Below, in pieces: positions 24,801-34,160 of a DNA stretch of 64,000 nucleotides; position 1 is the stretch's first letter; each line of letters opens with the position of its first letter. This DNA is from Owenia fusiformis (Eukaryota; Annelida; Polychaeta; Sabellida; Oweniidae): positions 34,023,000-34,086,999 of the forward strand of contig CAIIXF020000003.1 in the NCBI GenBank assembly GCA_903813345.2. Reading direction: 5' to 3'. A program made the translations under genes and the position numbers. The notes under the pieces were generated by a model. The model searched no databases, had not been told where the DNA came from, and saw only the letters and a program-made list of their open reading frames with translations.

Positions 24801-27800
24801 AGCTTTTACATTAACAAATAGAATAAAAAGCCTAGTGAAAAAACTTGTTGGAAAAAATCAATCTGCATACCTTGAAAAACGCTTTATTGGAACAAATGCC
24901 AGATTATTAATAGATTATTTAGAACTTATAAACAATGAGAATAGAAATGGATTGATAATTAGCCTAGATTTTAAAAAAGCCTTTGATAGTCTTAATTGGA
25001 ATTTTATGTTCAAAGTCCTTCAGAAAATGAATTTTGGCAAAAGGTTTATTAAGTGGGTGACAATTTTATATACAAATCCAATTCTCAAAATAAAAAATAA
25101 TGGTTTTTTGTCAAATGAAGTAAAGATAGAACGAGGTATACGCCAGGGATGCCCAATCTCTGCATTATTATTTATTTTATGTGTTGAAATCATGAATAAT
25201 AAAATAGAAAATAATAAATTAATCAAAGGTATTAGTATTGATGGCAAAAAAGAAACAAAGGTGATTCAACATGCAGATGACACGACATTAATTTTAGAAA
25301 ACAAAGAATCAATCTCACATGCATTAACAGAAATAAAAACATTTTCGGAAGTAAGTGGTCTATGTCTCAATCTAGAAAAAACAATTGGCATAGCACTAGG
25401 TAATTTTAAAAAGCAAACCGATGAATACTTTGAAAATATTAAATTCACAAATGAACCAATTAAAACCTTAGGTATTTATATTGGCAATAACAAAGAAAAA
25501 TGTGCAGAGCTAAATTGGAACCCCAAAATCTTAGAATTTGTTCGAATCTTGGAAAAAAAGAAAACTTTCTTTATTTGGTAAAGTACAGATTATCAATATA
25601 TTAGGAATCTCAAAACTAGTATATAACTTTTCTATCCTTGATGTCCCCGAAAGAATTGTCAAAAAAGTAAATTCAATCATTTATAATTTTATTTGGAAGA
25701 AAGATAGAATCAAAAGAAAAACTACAATATTAAAAATTAAAAATGGTGGTTTGGGCTTAATAGACGTTGAAACAAAGATAATGTCATTAAAAGCAAGTTG
25801 GGTGAAAAGAATACAAGATGATGACACATCATGGATTGATATTCCAAAATATTATATCAAACAGTGTGGTTTTAAAATTGATGATTTTATAAAAACACAT
25901 TTTACCAAAGATACAAAACTGCCTATGCCATTGTTTTATAGAGGAATTTTCTTAGCTTTTAATAAATGTAAAACTAGAAACGATCAAAATCTAATAGGAG
26001 AAATATTTTGGCTAAATGAATCTTTTAAAATTAAAAATGAAGTGGTACACAACATAAAATGGATAAATAGTGGATTTATATATGTTAAAGATTTCTATGA
26101 TGAAAATGGAACCTTCTATAATGAAAACTATATAAAAAACAAACTTGTTAACAAAAGAAATTGGATGATAGAATACATTCTTATAAAAGCCTGTATAACA
26201 AATGTGATGAATAAGTATGATACTACAAAAGTAAAATACACAAACATAAAATATAGGAAAACTTTCCTTTTAGGAAATGATAAATGGATTAAATTAGAAG
26301 AGATGAAAACAAATATGCTATATGATATATTGATAAAAAGTAAACAAGAACGAAATGTTTTAGAAAAACATTGGAGTAATATCTTTAGCATTCCTCATGA
26401 TAAAACGTTTTATGATAAAATATATTCCTTGAAAATAACAAACATGAAATACAAAAAGTATGCTGAATTCAACTTTAAATTACTTCACAACATTTTAGCA
26501 TGTGGAAGTGAGATATGTAAATGGAACTCTAATATTAACCAAAATTGTTCAAAATGTAATATAATTCAAAATGCAAAACATCTTATTTTTGAATGTAAGC
26601 TAGTAGAAACACTATGGAAGGATGTGGAAAAAATATTGAAATGTAAAATACTCTGGAAACATTTTATTCTGGGTTTTTATTGCATGGAAAGTGATATTAT
26701 AGCATTTAGAAATTTAATACTTACTATTATAGGTTACACAATATATTCAACATGGGTAAAATTGTCAGAAGAAAGGAATAAATATGAAAATGTCAACTTC
26801 AAATCAAAAATTGCATCCAATTTAAAGTTTTACGCAAACTGTGTAAATGAAAACGAAAAAGTAAATCATTATTTAGATCAATTTATTAAAAAATTTATAT
26901 CATAAATATGTTGTTGTTTTTTGGTGAAGCTCTATATATTAAAATGTTCTATGTATTTGTAGAAATTGCATGTATTTTTGAATGTATTTGTTTTGTAAAT
27001 ATGTTATGTTGAAATAAATGTAAATAAAAAAAAAAATAAAAAAAAAAAAAAAAAATGTTTTACAATTGTGCTAGGTACAACTAATTACTAATGAGGAAAA
27101 ATAGAAAAGAATTAAAAACTAACTTTATGTTTGATTTCAAGGACACTGATGACACAGATGATAGCGATGAAGATGCTCCACCATTTGAAGACACAATCAT
27201 TGATGATGCTGAGACTCTCTTAGATAAAGTACTTGAGGACCAAACACTGTTGGAAGCAACATTAGATGATGAGTTAGATGATGAGATTGTCAGGAAAGAT
27301 GATGGGGCAAAACGAGATAGCAAAGATTCTGGTAAGCTTCCACTATGTTTGTTATTACCACCATCTAATTTGTTTTTGCAGTTTTGCAATATTGGGGCCT
27401 TGCCAACTTAAATTGTTGACTTTCAGTATTTCTGATATAGTGAACACAAAATTAGACCCTTTTGACAACTTAGAAATCAGTTTGGTTAAAACTGAATTTT
27501 TGTGACACAATAAACTCATATTTGCCAGAACGCTTAGTTAATCTAACTGTTTTCAATTCCTGTCACACACTTATTTTCCTTTGGGAACTAAAGTATTTAT
27601 TTCCTTTCAACAATGAATCCACCATATTCAGTTCCAAGTAAGCACTACAATACTTCTTTAAGTGGTACATACAATGTATATTTCTTTCCTAATTTCAGGT
27701 GTACCTAGCAGCAAGAGTAGAAAATCATTAAAAGATGGCAGCAAAGAGTCAATCAACGAGACTGTCCAGGAAGCTATGATTGAGTTTGCAGATGTTATTG

Positions 27801-28297
27801 AGCCCCCTAGGGCATCATCAAGTCATGAGAAGCCACGCTCTGGCTCAGGCAATAGGGTGTCACCTAGCACAAGCAGTGACACGAGGCAGGACCATATACC
27901 ATTGGAGAATCAGGTACGATTTAGTGAAGTATGAGTAAGTCTTTAGATGGATGTAATTGGATTTGGTAAATAACTGTCTAAAAGCCTTTCCTTTGTCTAT
28001 CTAGACCAGAAAATTGTTTTGCTCAATGGAAGACAAGGAGAAGATTATAAAAAAACACAGATCATGGTAAGAATTTTGATCAAGTCCAATCAGTCGTTGT
28101 CTAATTTTCTCCATATCTCTCTCTTAGCCTCTCATTTTGTCAATCAAGACTTTCCATTTCAGGTGACAATTGATGTAATGATACACAGAGAGCGCACCCC
28201 CACCCCCCTACCCCCAAGCCACAGAGGTCTTGACAACCCAGCCTATGAGGGAGATAAGAAAAAGAAAAGCAGAGATGAAGATGAAACAATCGTGTGA
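9812..28297 (+). CDS. CNGB: Cyclic-nucleotide-gated channel beta subunit (CNGB1/3-like), 5' incomplete
   Basis: This is the regulatory subunit of a cGMP/cAMP-gated cation channel in the plasma membrane. Eighteen phase-consistent exons: 9812-9966, 10365-10568, 11028-11236, 12886-13035, 13551-13615, 16005-16127, 16349-16490, 17100-17259, 17421-17518, 19010-19093, 19674-19792, 20135-20281, 22075-22192, 22620-22857, 23036-23193, 27142-27331, 27699-27913, 28163-28297; about 902 visible residues. In order: S1-S2 ([21 protein letters not shown]), S3-S4 ([19 protein letters not shown]), S5, a pore with [11 protein letters not shown] (no Glu, hence beta-like), S6 ([11 protein letters not shown]), the C-linker, and a binding domain with VFGEI and GGNRRTADV. 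Then come ASTPKLF, a very acidic tail (residues ~672-787), and C-terminal ETIV, a class I PDZ-ligand pattern. The first exon starts in mid-codon, so upstream exons are missing unless Met at 9851 is used. A possible 28006-28065 exon breaks the frame and was skipped. Confidence 0.93.
11237..12885 (+). other. CNGB intron 3, unremarkable
   Basis: This is a 1.65-kb AT-rich intron between the S2 exon and the S3-S4 exon. No repeat ends or coding sequence were recognised. Confidence 0.6.
15520..16032 (+). repeat. 97-bp tandem array duplicating the exon 6 splice acceptor
   Basis: The phrase CTTCAG|AATAGCAAAGACTC occurs five times, with post-AG positions 15607, 15714, 15811, 15908 and 16005. Spacings are 107, 97, 97 and 97 bp. 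Only the last copy continues into the true S5 exon. Copies 2-4 instead run into ATCATGTCTTACAAAGATAG|GTACAT, a plausible donor 45 nt after the acceptor. A degenerate partial unit precedes the array. Each unit therefore repeats the acceptor and the first 28 nt of exon 6. Confidence 0.95.
17639..18105. repeat. Dispersed repeat with terminal hairpins in CNGB intron 9
   Basis: It begins with a perfect hairpin, TGTCACCAC-CAAAAA-GTGGTGACA, and ends near TGACATTTTGTCA, ATGCCTTGTCTAA. It contains repeated AAGGTCAAAAAGGT phrases. A related shorter piece lies at 46310-46410. A 3' hairpin followed by CTAA hints at Helitron affinity, but the 5' end does not fit cleanly. Confidence 0.5.
19231..19626. mobile_element. 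MITE, GGACGATTCTC family, copy 1
   Basis: Ends read AAAAGGACGATTCTCAG and, inverted, CCGAGAATCGTCCTTTT. The interior includes two related halves, each with GAGC(A/G)TTAT(C/A)CCTGCTTC. A close relative lies at 45517-45911. This copy fills about two-thirds of CNGB intron 10 and ends 47 bp before exon 11, so the branch point of that exon may lie in or next to MITE sequence. Confidence 0.85.
20324..20527. mobile_element. MITE, CAGGCCC family, copy 2
   Basis: Perfect 15-bp inverted ends, CAGGCCCGTAGCCAG, are flanked by the 5-bp duplication CTTGT (20319-20323 and 20528-20532). It is 204 bp with no coding and lies in CNGB intron 12, 42 bp after the donor. Confidence 0.9.
20947..21040. repeat. ~41-bp tandem repeat, three units
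   Basis: CCTACATACACTGCCTTA recurs three times with CTCTTCC spacers inside CNGB intron 12. The open frame across it is a by-product of the repeat. Confidence 0.8.
22240..22405. repeat. Dispersed repeat related to the 9331-9780 array
   Basis: CCTCTCTAATCTGAACACTTC and the closing AGATTAGACAGGTTAACTGT match the family at 9331-9780 and 28298-28670. This is a single, shorter copy in CNGB intron 13. Confidence 0.7.
23285..27055 (+). mobile_element. 5'-truncated LINE in CNGB intron 15
   Basis: The element is bounded by the 15-bp duplication TGTTTTACAATTGTG (23270-23284 and 27056-27070), with an A-rich tail at about 27025-27055. It is in the same orientation as the host gene. Just inside the 5' end the phrase GAATTTGACTTTAT is duplicated, possibly filler from integration. 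The coding region spans 23324-26905. Intact target duplications and few lesions indicate a fairly recent insertion. Confidence 0.95.
23324..26905 (+). pseudogene. LINE endonuclease-reverse transcriptase, frameshifted
   Basis: Reverse-transcribes the element RNA at a nicked target. The first frame (to 24457) holds most of an AP-type endonuclease with SGDFNC, RLDYIF and KKDHKAV; its start is missing. The second frame (24454-25581) holds the polymerase: [36 protein letters not shown] and HADD in place of the usual YADD. The third (25538-26905) holds the thumb and a CxxC-H-C knuckle (CSKCN...HLIFEC). One-base frameshifts near 24425 and 25550, both close to homopolymers, separate the frames; otherwise it reads through. 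The domain order and terminal knuckle suggest the L1/Tx1 group, but the clade is an inference. Confidence 0.92.
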
Positions 28298-28670
28298 ATC
28301 TGTATTACAGTTTAACCTGTATTCATTTGAGACTGCTGAGATTGGATTGGAGTGTTCACATATAGAGGTCCTCATATAATGAGGGTCTTATGACATAGGA
28401 GACTATGAGACATCACAAAATGGGACAGAAAGTGTTCACACTTTAAGTTGTTCGCCTATACAGAGTTTTTACTGTAGTGTAAATAATATGGTGTTGCAGT
28501 GTGGTGTAGAAACAGTAAACAGAATGTGTTCACACTTAAAGGTGTTCGCCTATACAGAGTTTTTACTGTAGTGTAAATAATATGGTGTTGCAATATGGCA
28601 TGAAACAGTAAACAGAATGTGTTCACACTTAAAGGTGTTCACTTATAAAGAGATTCTACTGTAATGGATT
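28298..28670. repeat. ~94-bp tandem repeat downstream of CNGB
   Basis: GTTCGCCTATACAGAG recurs at 28450 and 28544 with a degenerate third unit at 28637. The array begins at the CNGB stop codon and probably overlaps its 3' UTR. Phrases such as TACAGTTTAACCTGTATTC tie it to the family at 9331-9780. Confidence 0.8.
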
Positions 28671-29354
28671 TTCAGGCTGCAACTTGACACTTATCACTTG
28701 CAGTTGTTATCAGCATGGTTTGAATGACGATCCATCAGATATTGAGAACATAAATATTGATATTATCAAAAATTGATATTTGTGAAGGACATGCTCAAAG
28801 GCATAGATAGATATACTTTGACAAGCAGTCACATGATTAAATGTAAAAATGTACATATTTGCAAAAGATGTTTATCTTGTCATATATTTTTACAAAAACA
28901 CTATATTAGACAAAAATTTATCAGTATGACCATGTGTGTTAGGGAGGGGTGTATTATACATATAAACAGTAGAATCGAATTGTAGCCTCATTCACCTTTT
29001 AGGCCCATAGCAAAACTTGATATAGATGGCAGTTTCGAAGTGAAAAACACAGAAATATCCTTTTGAGGATTTCATGTATAATTTGCTTGAACGATGGGGC
29101 TATGGCAAGTTATAATGAAACTGATACGTTCAAATATGGAGAGATCCTTATTTCAAAGCTTAATTGTCTTGAAGCGTGGCTATACTATTCTGTAGAGTTG
29201 TCCTTTTTAAGTATTAAAATAAATTAGATGTTAAATATACACAACATTTTATGTTGATTCTTTTTTTCACTAAAGCAGAAGTAACAGAATGAAGTTGGAC
29301 GGATGACACTTTTGAAATATGCTTTGACCCTAGAGTTCCTAGGCTAATTGCACT
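28671..29354. other. CNGB 3' flank, no gene
   Basis: No coding signal is seen. AATAAATTAG near 29217 is one possible distant polyadenylation signal, but I cannot assign it. Confidence 0.4.
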
Positions 29355-29359
29355 AGCGG

Positions 29360-29562
29360 CAGGGGCGCATCTGGGAACTAACAGGGGGGGAATTTGGTCC
29401 CCTAAAACCGAAAAGTTGAAATTTTGAGGCCCAGTAATGACCAAAAAGGTCCACTTTTTGGGGCCTTAAGGCCCTTTTTGGCCCAAAATGTTTTTGGAGC
29501 TCAATTTTTTTCTGGGTCCACCCAAGCGAGCCCCCAGCCCCCCCCCCCCTAATCCGCCAGTG
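29360..29562. mobile_element. MITE, CAGGGGCG family
   Basis: It starts CAGGGGCGCATCTGG and ends AATCCGCCAGTG, flanked by the 5-bp duplication AGCGG (29355-29359 and 29563-29567). The GC-rich interior has many GGCC-type runs. Truncated relatives ending GATCCGCCCCTG lie at 42290-42328 and 52305-52492. Confidence 0.8.
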
Positions 29563-29695
29563 AGCGGGAGTTTCTAAAGGGGATAACATAGTTTATAGCA
29601 ATATATTTATTACATCTTTAAAACGGTGGCACACCAATACTGGGAGCTCTTACAAAAATGCACATAAAATACAAAACATATTCATTTTGTTGTAT

Positions 29696-30232
29696 CATGG
29701 GCTTTCAACTAGAAGGGTATGCAACTCTATGTAATAACATGAGACCTTCAAAATGAGCAATGACATGCTTCCCTTTTATGGCAATATTGCAAAAAGTATT
29801 AGATAAATGTATATGTTTTAGTATTATTTTGAATAAAAATCAATTTTTAATATGATTTAAGCATAAAATATATTCAATATCATATAAAAGTAAACAAAAG
29901 AGACCAATAAGAATAAGAGTTATCAAGATGTTCTCTTTGAGCATTGCATTGTGGGTAATTATTCAAGAACACATTCCAATAAAAACATAATTTGTGGGAG
30001 AATGTTCACTTTCTGTATTGTCATAATTATGATGAATTCCAATTTTTATTAAATTATCAAGATGTATGTAGAAGATCACGTTTTTATTTTTGAGTTATTT
30101 CTTTTAATCATCAATAAAAAGTACAAAATAAGATTTTCTTGGAATGTGTACATTCTCCAATTTTGAAAACCCATGGCAATGTTTATGTATGAAATATGGG
30201 AAGTTGCCTACCCTTCTAGTTGAAAGCCCATG
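29696..30232. mobile_element. MITE with CATGGGCTTTCAACTAG ends
   Basis: Ends CATGGGCTTTCAACTAGAAG and its complement match for about 30 bp with one mismatch. GTTGTAT (7 bp, or GTTGTATCA if the ends are set two bases in) flanks both sides. The 537-bp AT-rich interior has no coding. A 61-bp miniature with similar ends lies at 58413-58473. Confidence 0.8.
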
Positions 30233-30293
30233 GTTGTATCATTGAGATTAGGGTGAAACAAAAGCATTAGATAAAAATTGATACTTCTATCTA

Positions 30294-30614
30294 CTAAAAC
30301 TTCAATCTCGTGCCCATAAACACTACATTGCCCAGTAGCCATTGTAATTTGCTCTGAACATTAAGAGATATAAAATGGTTAAAAACATGTTCATTATTGC
30401 CTTCAAGTGCACTCTTTAAGTTAGAAAATAAGACAGAACGATGGGAGGTGAAATATGGACATAACAGTAAGCGGTGGGAAAGATCATCAATCCCTGAATT
30501 ACAAAATTTGCATACTAATAATCCATCACCTTGGCCCCATCTTTTCAAATCTGCACCAACCATGAAACATCCTGTCCTACATGTATACATCAATACCTGC
30601 GTTTTTTGTGTCAT
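30294..30614 (-). pseudogene. Fragment of a second LINE (C-terminal zinc knuckle)
   Basis: The frame contains CKFCNSGIDDLSHRLLLCPYF, the CxxC-H-C knuckle found at the C-terminus of LINE polymerases, followed by ~45 residues. Nothing upstream resembles polymerase motifs. It differs strongly from the LINE at 23285-27055, so it is a separate, older insertion. Confidence 0.65.
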
Positions 30615-30698
30615 TTTGTTTCTCCCCGATAATGCTGCTGCTTACTGGCTTACTGGGGGCATACTCTAGTATACAGCTCGGATTCTGTACGGTACGCG

Positions 30699-30733
30699 AG
30701 TTGTTTAAAGGAGCTCGGCTCCTTTAAACAACT
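30699..30733. repeat. Perfect 16-bp hairpin with 3-nt loop
   Basis: AGTTGTTTAAAGGAGC, loop TCG, then its exact complement. It stands alone between the LINE fragment and the 8-kb inverted-repeat structure. Confidence 0.9.
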
Positions 30734-31399
30734 AAGTTCATCTGTATGCCATAGACGTGGAGACCTCTCACACACATGCTTTTCGGTCTCTAAATGCTGG
30801 TCTGAAATAGCTTTTGAAGGGCCCTTTTGAGTCCCCTAATTCGACTGTAACATATTTTTTGGTCCCCTAATTTCTGACGATTCCCAGCGCCAATGGGATT
30901 TGCCATGTTAAACGGACGAACGGATTTTAATTTTCTTTCCTTCTAATTTAAGGTTAAAAGCATTTTTAGGCTCGTATTTCGAGACTCGATCGCGTTTCAG
31001 TCTCCTCAATCAGTGACATATTCTCCAGCCCAAGTAGCTCCTAATAAGTATATTTAAGCGGGTGGTTAACAGTCGTATTCATCAATGGCTCTACATAACT
31101 CAGTAGGGCGGATGTCTTAGCTCCTCAGCTTTCCATCCAATTTTTATATCCCTTATGCAGGCCTAGAATAGCACCTTAAGTTTTGAAATATATTTTCAAC
31201 TTACCTGTTTTTCTTGCAGATGACGTGATTAGGCAGACCTGTCTAAAACTCAGCCATTATATAGTATATCGTCTTATCTTTAAAATGTTGAAAAAATCAT
31301 AAATGGTGAAATTTGTTATCTTCAGATGGTGGAATTTGTTATCTTAAATGAAGTAAACGTTATCGATTCGAGCGTGCCAATTGGCCGCCGGCTCCCGCA

Positions 31400-31495
31400 T
31401 CGCTCCCTGATTGTGCCTGATTGTCCCAGATTGTCTCAGATTGCGTCAGATTGACCCTGATTGACCCAGAATGACCCCGATTGACCCATTATCCT
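31400..31495. repeat. Decamer tandem array in the inverted arms
   Basis: About nine units of the type TGATTGNCCC (for example TGATTGTGCC, TGATTGTCCC, AGATTGTCTC) repeat every 10 bp. The mirror copy is at about 38475-38555 in the right arm. Confidence 0.9.
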
Positions 31496-32485
31496 GACTT
31501 TCCCGGCCCTTCTAGCCCCGATAATAGCAGTGCAGTTATAAATAATCCATTCCAGAGTCACTTCATGATCCATATTAACTTCATGAGGTGCTCAAAATAG
31601 GCAGGCACCATTAGCGTCAATGCACAGTTGCCGTCTGGCGACCCACTCGTGGTACAAACTTTTGAAGCCACCCTTAGAGTGTGTGGCTAGGGAGGTGTTC
31701 TTTGCAGACATCAGCTGATTGAGATTCTGGTGCGATATTCCTCTCAGATCCCTTTTCACTGGGGCAAATACAAAAAATCAAGTGGGGCCTTATCTGGGAA
31801 ATATGCTGCCTGGGGCATTGCTTCCATGCCAATCTCTGTTATTGTATTTAGGAGAATAGAGGATCTGTGAGCAGGGGCGCGTTATCCTGGTGGACCGTAT
31901 AGGTCGATATTGCTCTTTGAGGACGTTGAAGTGTGTGGCTAGAGATGTGCAGTGTTCACTGCAGACATCCGCTGATTAAGATTCTAGTGCGATATTCCTC
32001 TCAGATCTCTTTTCACCGCTCTTAAAGCCCCCGATAAATCGGGCTACGTATACCGCCGTGTTTACATTAGGGGATTAGAAGAGTTTATTTTTTACTTAGG
32101 TATGCAAGCAATATCAATATTAGGCCTTCATGCATGTACAGTACTCGTGTGTACAATTAGCATGCCCTTCAATATTATATAAGCCAGGCTATTCAAGTAC
32201 AACATAATGTACACTATTTATGTGTGTACTACATAGGAATACAATTCCCTGGGAAACAAAACACAAATACTTTTTATATGTTCAAAATGAGCCATTTGAT
32301 TGATGCATACACTTAATACCTTCATATATAAACATCTACAAAGCATATCTAATAGTTATTTTCAATTCCAATGTTGAAACTTGCCTGGTTACGATTTTAC
32401 GGGAAATCAACACGGGACGATAGTTGTACACCTTCCTGGCTTACCTCTGAAGCCTGTACCCTGTAATCTCTTTATATAGGTTAGC

Positions 32486-32507
32486 GAGAGCGCTGCGCCT
32501 GCGCAGT
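32486..32507. promoter_or_regulatory. Possible NRF1-like site
   Basis: CTGCGCCTGCGCAG (32494-32507) is close to the NRF1 palindrome, and TTTATATAGG lies just upstream at 32471. It is isolated just outside the AAAGC-rich element; function is speculative. Confidence 0.25.
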
Positions 32508-32614
32508 TTTAAATTTTGGCGCACACTTTAAGCTACGTTCACACCAACGGCGAATGCCACGCTTTAAATCGGCGAGCAAAGCGCCGGCATTTTTGTTCAT
32601 ACCAACGGCGCTTT

Positions 32615-33706
32615 GATGGCGCTTTAAAGCGGCTTGTAAAGCGGCACCAAAGCGTAACAAAGCTTGATTAAAGCGTCGGGGTCGTAATAGGTCGCAGAAA
32701 AGCTCGGAGTAAAGCGGGATATTCGGCAAGAGCGACAAAATTTTTTAAACTGTTTAAAAATTTTGGGCGCTCTGTTACGAATTGATTAAAGCTCCGAGAG
32801 CGTATCAAAGCCTAACAAACCGTAACAATGCTCAGAAAAGCTTGATCCAAAGGGTAGGAAAGCTTAACACAGCTCTGATAGGTTCCTCACGCTTTGATCC
32901 CGCTTTGACCAGGCTTTGTTACGCTTGAAATCACGCTTTGATAAGCTTTGATAAGCATTATTACGCTTTGATTCGATAATGACGCTTTAAATCAGGCTCT
33001 GATACGATTACCAAGCTCTGTTGTGCATTGTTACGCTCTGTTAAGCTCTGTCACGCATTGGAAAATGTCGAGATCGCCGATTTCATGCCACTTTTGATCC
33101 AATAACTATATAAAGATGCAGTAGATCCATAAAACCATTGCATCTTTGACTCGAGAACACGATGGCGCTTTAAAGCGGCTTGTAAAGCGGCACCAAAGCG
33201 TAACAAAGCTTGATTAAAGCGTCGGGGTCGTAATAGGTCGCAGAAAAGCTCGGAGTAAAGCGGGATATTCGGCAAGAGCGACAAAAATTTTTAAACTGTT
33301 TAAAAATTTTGGGCGCTCTGTTACGAATTGATTAAAGCTCCGAGAGCGTATCAAAGCCTAACAAACCGTAACAATGCTCAGAAAAGCTTGATCCAAAGGG
33401 TAGGAAAGCTTAACACAGCTCTGATAGGTTCCTCACGCTTTGATCCCGCTTTGACCAGGCTTTGTTACGCTTGAAATCACGCTTTGATAAGCTTTGATAA
33501 GCATTATTACGCTTTGATTCGATAATGACGCTTTAAATCAGGCTCTGATACGATTACCAAGCTCTGTTGTGCATTGTTACGCTCTGTTAAGCTCTGTCAC
33601 GCATTGGAAAATGTCGAGATCGCCGATTTCATGCCACTTTTGATCCAATAACTATATAAAGATGCAGTAGATCCATAAAACCATTGCATCTTTGACTCGA
33701 GAACAC
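32615..33706 (+). repeat. 546-bp tandem duplication, two near-identical copies
   Basis: Copy 1 is 32615-33160 and copy 2 is 33161-33706. They differ only around the A/T run at about 32735 versus 33282. Each ends with a TATATAAAG box and the leader running into GATGGC; after copy 2 the sequence goes on into a reading frame instead of a third copy. Confidence 0.95.
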
Positions 33707-33707
33707 G
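33651..33707 (+). promoter_or_regulatory. TATA box and leader of the transposon frame
   Basis: TATATAAAG at 33653-33661 lies about 47 bp before the ATG at 33708. The same box is present one unit upstream (33107-33115), where the ATG is followed at once by a stop (GCGCTTTAA). A core promoter is the simplest reading. Confidence 0.5.
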
Positions 33708-33917
33708 ATGGCAGAACAACAAGATCCAGAAATTCCAGATGGACCAGAGCATGACCTATCTGAAGAAGACATGGTGTTTGTCGCACGGCGTGATATAGCG
33801 TGTGGAAACTTGTCAAGCGTAACAAAGCCTAGCAAAGCGTTTCAATCCTTGATTAAAGCGTCTCAATCCTTGATTAAAGCGTCTCAATTCGTTGGAAAGC
33901 TTGAGAGTCCTTCATGA
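33708..33917 (+). CDS. Truncated first part of a transposon-encoded protein
   Basis: The 69-residue frame begins MAEQQDPEIPDGPEHDLSEE, an acidic N-terminus with a downstream MVFVARRD, then passes into translated AAAGC repeat (KASQSLIKASQ). I read this as the start of the original element's protein, cut by internal deletion; the protein itself is not recognised. Confidence 0.4.
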   Translation: MAEQQDPEIPDGPEHDLSEEDMVFVARRDIACGNLSSVTKPSKAFQSLIKASQSLIKASQFVGKLESPS

Positions 33918-34160
33918 AAATGTAACAAAGAGTGTCAGATATTGATGAAAGCGTCTGACCTCGTGTCAGATCTTCATGCCAGATCTTAGCAAATCTTGAG
34001 ACATCTTAACGAAGCGTATCAAGTGGTAACAGACAGTGAAGAGACTGGGGTCCCCGCTTTGAACTAAGCTCTGTAAAGCTTTCCTACGCTTTGGGTCAAG
34101 CTTTGCTGAGCTTTGTTACGGTTTGTTAAGCTTTGATACGCTCTCGGCGCTTTTATCAAT

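Noticed and set aside
27081-27389. Minus-strand serine-rich frame opposite the acidic exon
   Set aside because: It is the shadow of Asp/Glu codons of CNGB exon 16 on the other strand.
28006-28065. Small exon ([13 protein letters not shown]...) between CNGB exons 17 and 18
   Set aside because: It has AG and GT borders, but in the frame set by exon 17 it reaches a stop across the next junction. Skipping it joins exons 17 and 18 in phase 0. An alternative frame would need a weak donor inside exon 17.
32481-33284. Two minus-strand frames starting MSLLPNIPLYSELFCDLLRP
   Set aside because: Both are translations of the duplicated AAAGC-rich repeat. They start identically because the 546-bp units are identical, and diverge at the unit edges.
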